From Bacillota bacterium (GTDB lineage: Bacteria > Bacillota > Negativicutes > Sporomusales > UBA7701), in NCBI GenBank assembly GCA_023415775.1, contig JAEZJM010000035.1:99655-163654 (forward strand): a DNA stretch of 64,000 bases, read 5' to 3'. The translations under genes were made by a program, and so were the position numbers. The notes below the pieces were generated by a model that worked only from the letters and a program-made list of their open reading frames with translations, had not been told where the DNA came from and ran no database searches. Position 1 is the first letter of the stretch. The number at the start of each line of letters is the position of its first letter. This document shows positions 60,140 to 64,000 of the stretch, one piece after another.

Positions 60140-60560
60140 AGTCCTTTCGCTCAGTGTCGTCACAGGGACATTGTACCACTCCCTAGTGCGAACTTCCACT
60201 TGGCCTTCACGACGCAGGCGGTACCTGCTGCCAATTCGCGCCGGTGGCGGTTTCGGGTTTGCCACACGCTTGCGGCGGCGGTCTTACGTAAGCTCGTCGC
60301 CGTCTCCGCCGCACCACCGCCACATTCGCATCCAAGCTCAAGTGTCGGTTCTCCGCGGCCTTCCATGGCCGCTGCGTGCGGTGTCGTTTGCGGCTCTCTC
60401 GCTAAGTAGCGGCCGCCGTCCTCGCTTACGTGGCTACCCGAACCCGCCCCCGGCGCTTAGCCAGCCTCCGCAAAGTCGCCGTCCGTTTGCGGCCCCGCAA
60501 AAAGCAGATGGACAGGAGTTCGTTGAGCCTTGCCTCCACCATCCAAATTCGGAATGACTG
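60140..60560. repeat. GC-rich repeat-like, gene-free region
   Basis: No gene supported. It contains inverted repeats (CCGCAAA, TTTGCGG at 60468-60492) and a 28-bp stretch (60468-60495) matching the copA-downstream element in reverse at 26 of 28 bases, so it probably contains the remains of that element family. Confidence 0.5.
60532..60547 (+). repeat. Left copy of a direct repeat (possible att site)
   Basis: GCCTCCACCATCCAAA. The first ten bases match the 3' end common to many tmRNA genes. The right copy lies at 62441-62456 (one mismatch). No whole tmRNA gene is visible next to it. Confidence 0.4.
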
Positions 60561-60561
60561 A

Positions 60562-60586
60562 GAACCCGCGAATTTCGCGGGCTCTT
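60562..60586 (+). terminator. Terminator-like hairpin
   Basis: CCCGCG, AATTT, CGCGGG, then CTCTTGCTGTT. It lies between the GC-rich repeat zone and the AT-rich insert. Confidence 0.6.
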
Positions 60587-60757
60587 GCTGTTATGAGGGG
60601 TGGTTGGTGGAGGTAGCCTCTACCAGGAAAAATAAATTGAATCAGATATGACAAAGTAGTAAAATTTTCTTGTGAATGTCAGAATTATATCTCTCCAAAC
60701 GAAAATCTTAAAAGTAAATAAGTTAGTGAGTTAAATTATAATTGACGGAGGTTTTAG

Positions 60758-62350
60758 ATGACTGTTGAAGTGAACGGAGTGACTGATAAACCGGAAAAAT
60801 GGCCAGCGAACGCAATCGAATGTCAATTAGAGAATATATTAGCTCAAGTAGACAAATTTAAGAAAGATCCTAGTTACAAGAACAAGGAAGTATTAGTTTC
60901 ATTAGTTACCGATTATGATCTTAATCAAAGATCGATGTTGGGTCTTTTTAGAACTACTGAGTATGAAGTGGCTAGTATAAATACACTTTTTGTAGAGGCC
61001 CTTTTTCTTCAATTAAACGCACTTAAAACATATTTGTATGAATTGATTGGCTACAAGACTAGAATGCAGAAAATGGTGTCATGGCTTCCCGAAATAGATG
61101 CAACATTACAGGTGGATTCGTTTGAAGGATTATTTCCTCAGTTGAAACTGTATTACTTAACATATCAAAAATTTACGGTTGAAAAGAACAAGAACTATGC
61201 AGAGCAACTAATTGAAGTCGTAGAGAATATAGCTCAGTGTTCAAAAGAAAATGATTCTGAAGAAGTATTTCAAGAGACGGTAGCATGCCTTGCAAACGCA
61301 TATATTTCAATGCTGAATGACATAAGTTATTTCAGATGTGTAAAAAGGACGAGTATTTGGGCTTTTGATAGAGATGAAATATTTAACTTATTTCAATTAG
61401 CTGCGAAACTAGTTAAATTCACTGGAGACTCGCCAGTTATTCGTCCGCTGAAAGGTGTGTTAATGACAAGCATTAGCAACTACATTTTAAAATCGCGGAA
61501 TGATTATAGCGAGGATTATATTTGTAAATATATAAATTCTGAAGTCGCAAAGAAAAGCATTGTCAATCATCAGATTTGGATGTCATTAATCGAGAATTTG
61601 AATGACGAACGTGAGCAAAGAGTCGTTCCTGAGTTGTTTGAAGAGATTGGATGGAATAGCCATCCTTGGGCTACAAACATTGATTTCCTGCCTAAAAGAA
61701 AATATTATGTATCGTCATTCTGCAAGTCGATGAATGATTTAGAAATGAAGAAGGATTATGGCGAATGTATATATGGATATAAAGATGATCGTATGGCTGA
61801 GATACTCGCACCCATTATGTATAGGCATAAAAAAGATGGAACGAAGACACCTGCTTTTTCGCAAGTAGTAGCTTTCGATGTGATTTATGATAGGGAAGAA
61901 GCCAAAAAGGAAATCGAGTTCTTATGCAATCTTATTGAGTGTTTTAACATGAGCGATGAAGATAAAAAAAGTTTCTTGGAGGAAATCCTGCAGTATTGGA
62001 TATTATCAGTTAAGGATCCTAAATGGCTACATGAAAGAGAACGAAGATATGTGTTGTTTATGTATGATGGATACGACTATTGTGAGACGGATATTAATGA
62101 TCCTAAGTTTTTAAAATTAAAGACATCGTTATTCATTGAGCCAGACTTTATTCTTGGAGAAAATCCGGTGAAACCCTATATCAGAATGATGGTTGATAAT
62201 AAAAGAAATGCAATTTCGATGAAACCATATTTGTTCTGTGCAGATTGTCTTAATAGAGACTTCGATGTAGTTGCCGGATCAAGAAAGATTCATAATTGCC
62301 CGATTTGTGAATCAAGGAATTTATGTATTGAATACCCAAATGAGAAGTAA
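60758..62350 (+). CDS. AT-rich orphan gene, unknown; possible DUF2971-like C-terminal half
   Basis: 530 aa, far lower in GC than anything else here and so almost certainly transferred in. GGAGG lies 6 nt before the ATG. Residues 1-300 look all-helical (FRTTEYEVASINTLFVEALF). From about 310 the pattern KYYVSSFCKSM, YGECIYGYKDDRM, FDVIYDREEAKKEI and DPKWLHERERRYVLF recalls DUF2971. The end carries CADCLNRDF and CPICES, a probable zinc ribbon. No signal peptide or membrane helix. Single-gene cargo of this kind in small islands is often defensive, but that is inference. Confidence 0.65.
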   Translation: MTVEVNGVTDKPEKWPANAIECQLENILAQVDKFKKDPSYKNKEVLVSLVTDYDLNQRSMLGLFRTTEYEVASINTLFVEALFLQLNALKTYLYELIGYKTRMQKMVSWLPEIDATLQVDSFEGLFPQLKLYYLTYQKFTVEKNKNYAEQLIEVVENIAQCSKENDSEEVFQETVACLANAYISMLNDISYFRCVKRTSIWAFDRDEIFNLFQLAAKLVKFTGDSPVIRPLKGVLMTSISNYILKSRNDYSEDYICKYINSEVAKKSIVNHQIWMSLIENLNDEREQRVVPELFEEIGWNSHPWATNIDFLPKRKYYVSSFCKSMNDLEMKKDYGECIYGYKDDRMAEILAPIMYRHKKDGTKTPAFSQVVAFDVIYDREEAKKEIEFLCNLIECFNMSDEDKKSFLEEILQYWILSVKDPKWLHERERRYVLFMYDGYDYCETDINDPKFLKLKTSLFIEPDFILGENPVKPYIRMMVDNKRNAISMKPYLFCADCLNRDFDVVAGSRKIHNCPICESRNLCIEYPNEK

Positions 62351-62376
62351 TAGATTTATTGGAATATAGAGAATAA

Positions 62377-62613
62377 TTGAATAGATTCACAGGGATGGTT
62401 CTTTTGATGCAAAACGGGTGGAGTTGCATGGTCACGGATCGCCTCCACCATACAAAGCCGGGTCGAGGCCGCTCACGACATACCCGCCCAACAACCCTGG
62501 CGGAAGAACTAGGGGTTCATCCCAATGCGGTGCACAAGTGGGCGAACAGTATAGTGATGATTCCGCAGGAATTTTTTTCATATAAAGGGTTTGCATGGAA
62601 AATGATAGAATAA
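62377..62613 (+). other. Doubtful short frame with helix-turn-helix-like stretch
   Basis: A 78-codon frame containing LAEELGVHPNAVHKWANS, which resembles an HTH from a transposase or phage regulator, preceded by an Arg/His-rich stretch with no ribosome site. It could be a remnant of an IS or phage gene marking the island edge. I do not call it a functional gene. Confidence 0.25.
62441..62456 (+). repeat. Right copy of the direct repeat (possible att site)
   Basis: GCCTCCACCATACAAA, one mismatch from 60532-60547. The two copies bracket the AT-rich gene. Confidence 0.4.
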
Positions 62614-62710
62614 AACGAATGAACTGGCTGGTCATACATAAGCGGACATGTTGACAGCTAAGTACGCGACGGTTTTTCGGAAGCTCAAATTATTTTTAGG
62701 AGGCGGTATT

Positions 62711-63550
62711 ATGAATAAACTTGCGATGGCTGTGTTGACGCTCTTGCTGGTCGTCACCGTGGCGACTGCAGCGGCGGCGGAAGCTCCGGGTGACTTGGCG
62801 CTGATGCTGCTGCGGGCGGAGTACGAAGGTCAGCCGATTCCCATCCTGACAAAGGCCGACCCGGCGCTTACCGTCGACGGGGCATACGAAGTCCAGAAGG
62901 CGTACATAGCCATGAAACTCGCGGGCGGCGAAGCGATAGCCGGCTTCAAGGGCGGCCTGACGGCCGGCGGGGTGCAAAAACGCTTCGGGATGACCGCGCC
63001 GGTAACGGGGGTGTTGCTCCAGTCCGGGATGCTCACCGGAGCGCCTGTGCTCGAAAAGTCGCGGTTTGGCGCGCTTATGCTGGAAACCGAGATAGCATTC
63101 GTCGTCGGCCAGCCTATCGTCGACATCATTCCCGATGTCGCGTCCCTCAAGGGAAAGATTCAGGCGGTCATGCCGGCGATCGAAGTCCCCGACCTCGGCT
63201 TTGCCGATATGAAAGCGCTGAAAGCTCCCGACCTGGTTGCTTCCAACGTATCGGCCCGTCAGTTCATCATCGGCCGGGAAGTGTCGCCGGACGCTTTTGA
63301 CCTGAACGCGGTGAAGATAACGCTTTATCACAACGGCGTTGCCGTTGGCGCTGGCGTTGGCGAAGATGCGCTCGGCGACCAGTGGAATACGGCGCTGTGG
63401 CTGATAAACAGCATGGTTGCCCAGGGCTACAAGATCGAACCCGGACATATACTGATGACCGGTGCCCTCGGGGCGATGCTGCCGGGCAAACCGGGCAGCT
63501 ACACCGCCGATTACGGTGATATGGGACGCATCGACTTTACGATAAGGTAA
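62711..63550 (+). CDS. Exported 2-keto-4-pentenoate hydratase-like (FAH superfamily) protein
   Basis: 279 aa from ATG 62711 (AGGAGG upstream). An N-terminal Sec signal (KLAMAVLTLLLVVTVATAAA) precedes a complete FAH-type hydratase domain: GAYEVQKAYIAMKLAGGE, GFKGGLTAGGVQKRFGM, the metal-binding ALMLETEIAFVVGQPI, MPAIEVPDLGF and LINSMVAQGYKIEPGHILMTG. Homologues MhpD/DmpE are cytoplasmic enzymes of aromatic meta-cleavage. A periplasmic version is unusual; no pathway genes are nearby, so the substrate is unknown. Confidence 0.85.
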   Translation: MNKLAMAVLTLLLVVTVATAAAAEAPGDLALMLLRAEYEGQPIPILTKADPALTVDGAYEVQKAYIAMKLAGGEAIAGFKGGLTAGGVQKRFGMTAPVTGVLLQSGMLTGAPVLEKSRFGALMLETEIAFVVGQPIVDIIPDVASLKGKIQAVMPAIEVPDLGFADMKALKAPDLVASNVSARQFIIGREVSPDAFDLNAVKITLYHNGVAVGAGVGEDALGDQWNTALWLINSMVAQGYKIEPGHILMTGALGAMLPGKPGSYTADYGDMGRIDFTIR

Positions 63551-63671
63551 CTGGCGGCTCTGCGCGCGCCTGCCGCAAATGCGTACCCGTTCACCGTCAC
63601 CTCTCCACCACCATCATCCTTCAGCTACGCAACTCTCCCTAACAACACCCTGCCGACCCTTGCTAAGCAAA

Positions 63672-63703
63672 AACGAGGCTGCCAAATTCGTTGGCAGCCT
63701 CGT
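63672..63703 (+). terminator. Hairpin, possible terminator
   Basis: AACGAGGCTGCCAA, ATTCG, TTGGCAGCCTCGT. There is no long T-run after it. It is 120 nt beyond the hydratase gene. Confidence 0.6.
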
Positions 63704-64000
63704 CGTATTACCGGCCATCCCCGCGAGGCATACGGCCATCGCGAATAGCGCGTTCACCCGCAAACCTAGGCATAAGCCTGCCAGCCGCAGAAGGGGAGGG
63801 AAGCAGGCGAACACCAGCCCTCACCATGGCCGGCCATATACCCCGCCAATCCAACCCGCCAACCCCAACCCGCCATCACATCACGCGCCCGCTCTCCGAA
63901 GCCCTACCCTTCGAAATAGCCTCTCCCTATCGCCATCCCGCAACACTCGCGGAAAACAATTACTTGCCGCTGTAAATTATTGATTACCAAAAGCCTCCCA
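63704..64000. other. Gene-free end of the window
   Basis: I see no supported gene. Frames on both strands are Pro/Arg/Ser-rich and lack ribosome sites. A 66-codon hydrophobic minus-strand frame at 63614-63814 overlaps the hairpin and also lacks a ribosome site. Confidence 0.4.

Noticed and set aside
60140..60545. Full tmRNA gene ending at GCCTCCACCA
   Set aside because: No 5' acceptor partner, no tag-peptide frame and a poor T-arm in the 360 nt upstream; only the 3' end resembles ssrA.
63614..63814. 66-codon hydrophobic minus-strand frame
   Set aside because: Overlaps the hairpin at 63672-63703 and lacks a ribosome site; it could be a decayed membrane gene but cannot be supported.
1..64000. 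CRISPR array, tRNA or rRNA genes
   Set aside because: I saw no regularly spaced repeats with unique spacers and no tRNA-like T-arm or rRNA sequence while reading through. tRNAscan-SE and barrnap would settle this.

Overview
The window reads as a chromosome segment of a GC-rich, anaerobic, diderm Firmicute of the Negativicutes, most likely Sporomusaceae. This is an inference from gene content: a solitary Ni-Fe carbon monoxide dehydrogenase, a beta-barrel protein ending in phenylalanine, sporulation-type histidine kinases, a DUF3231 protein and SpoIIAA-like STAS proteins, a TRAP transporter and many 4Fe-4S proteins. I found no rRNA, tRNA or CRISPR array. Almost every transcription unit ends in a clear intrinsic terminator.

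Layout. 1-9.6 kb: a gene tail, a large GAF/PAS/GGDEF/HD-GYP c-di-GMP protein, several small secreted proteins, a TPR protein, a QueG-like Fe-S protein, and a strong candidate non-coding RNA on the minus strand (about 8.68-8.94 kb). 9.6-16.8 kb: an NtrB/NtrC-type kinase/sigma-54 activator pair, a 47-aa Cys-rich peptide and an orphan PAS/GAF kinase. 17-19.6 kb: csoR-copA copper operon with its operator. 19.9-25.6 kb: wrbA, a TerC/YjbE membrane protein, an outer-membrane barrel and cooS. 25.6-30.9 kb: a seven-gene minus-strand surface-glycan operon. 31-33.7 kb: AlkA-type glycosylase, NapH-like ferredoxin membrane protein, a DUF457 hydrolase and a 44-aa peptide. 33.8-38.7 kb: a glycolate/lactate-type oxidase (GlcD+GlcF) flanked by the two halves of a NarL-type two-component system. 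38.8-45 kb: DUF1848, EamA transporter, MBL hydrolase and a TRAP transporter operon. 45.2-52 kb: CAP protein, a cupin-PocR-LytS kinase with its AraC-type regulator, ilvD, a BASS-family transporter and a methyltransferase. 52-60.1 kb: a second candidate non-coding RNA, a charged-repeat exported protein, a membrane kinase, a multicopper oxidase, DUF3231, two tandem STAS genes and an asparaginase. 60.1-62.6 kb: an AT-rich insert with one unfamiliar 530-aa gene. 62.7-63.6 kb: a signal-peptide-bearing FAH-family hydratase homologue.

Cutting across this is a family of palindromic dispersed repeats (at least six copies in 64 kb). Three of them supply the stop codon of the upstream gene. The items most likely to be undescribed are the two structured RNAs, the AT-rich insert gene, the stop-donating repeat family, the cupin-PocR-LytS kinase and the exported hydratase homologue.
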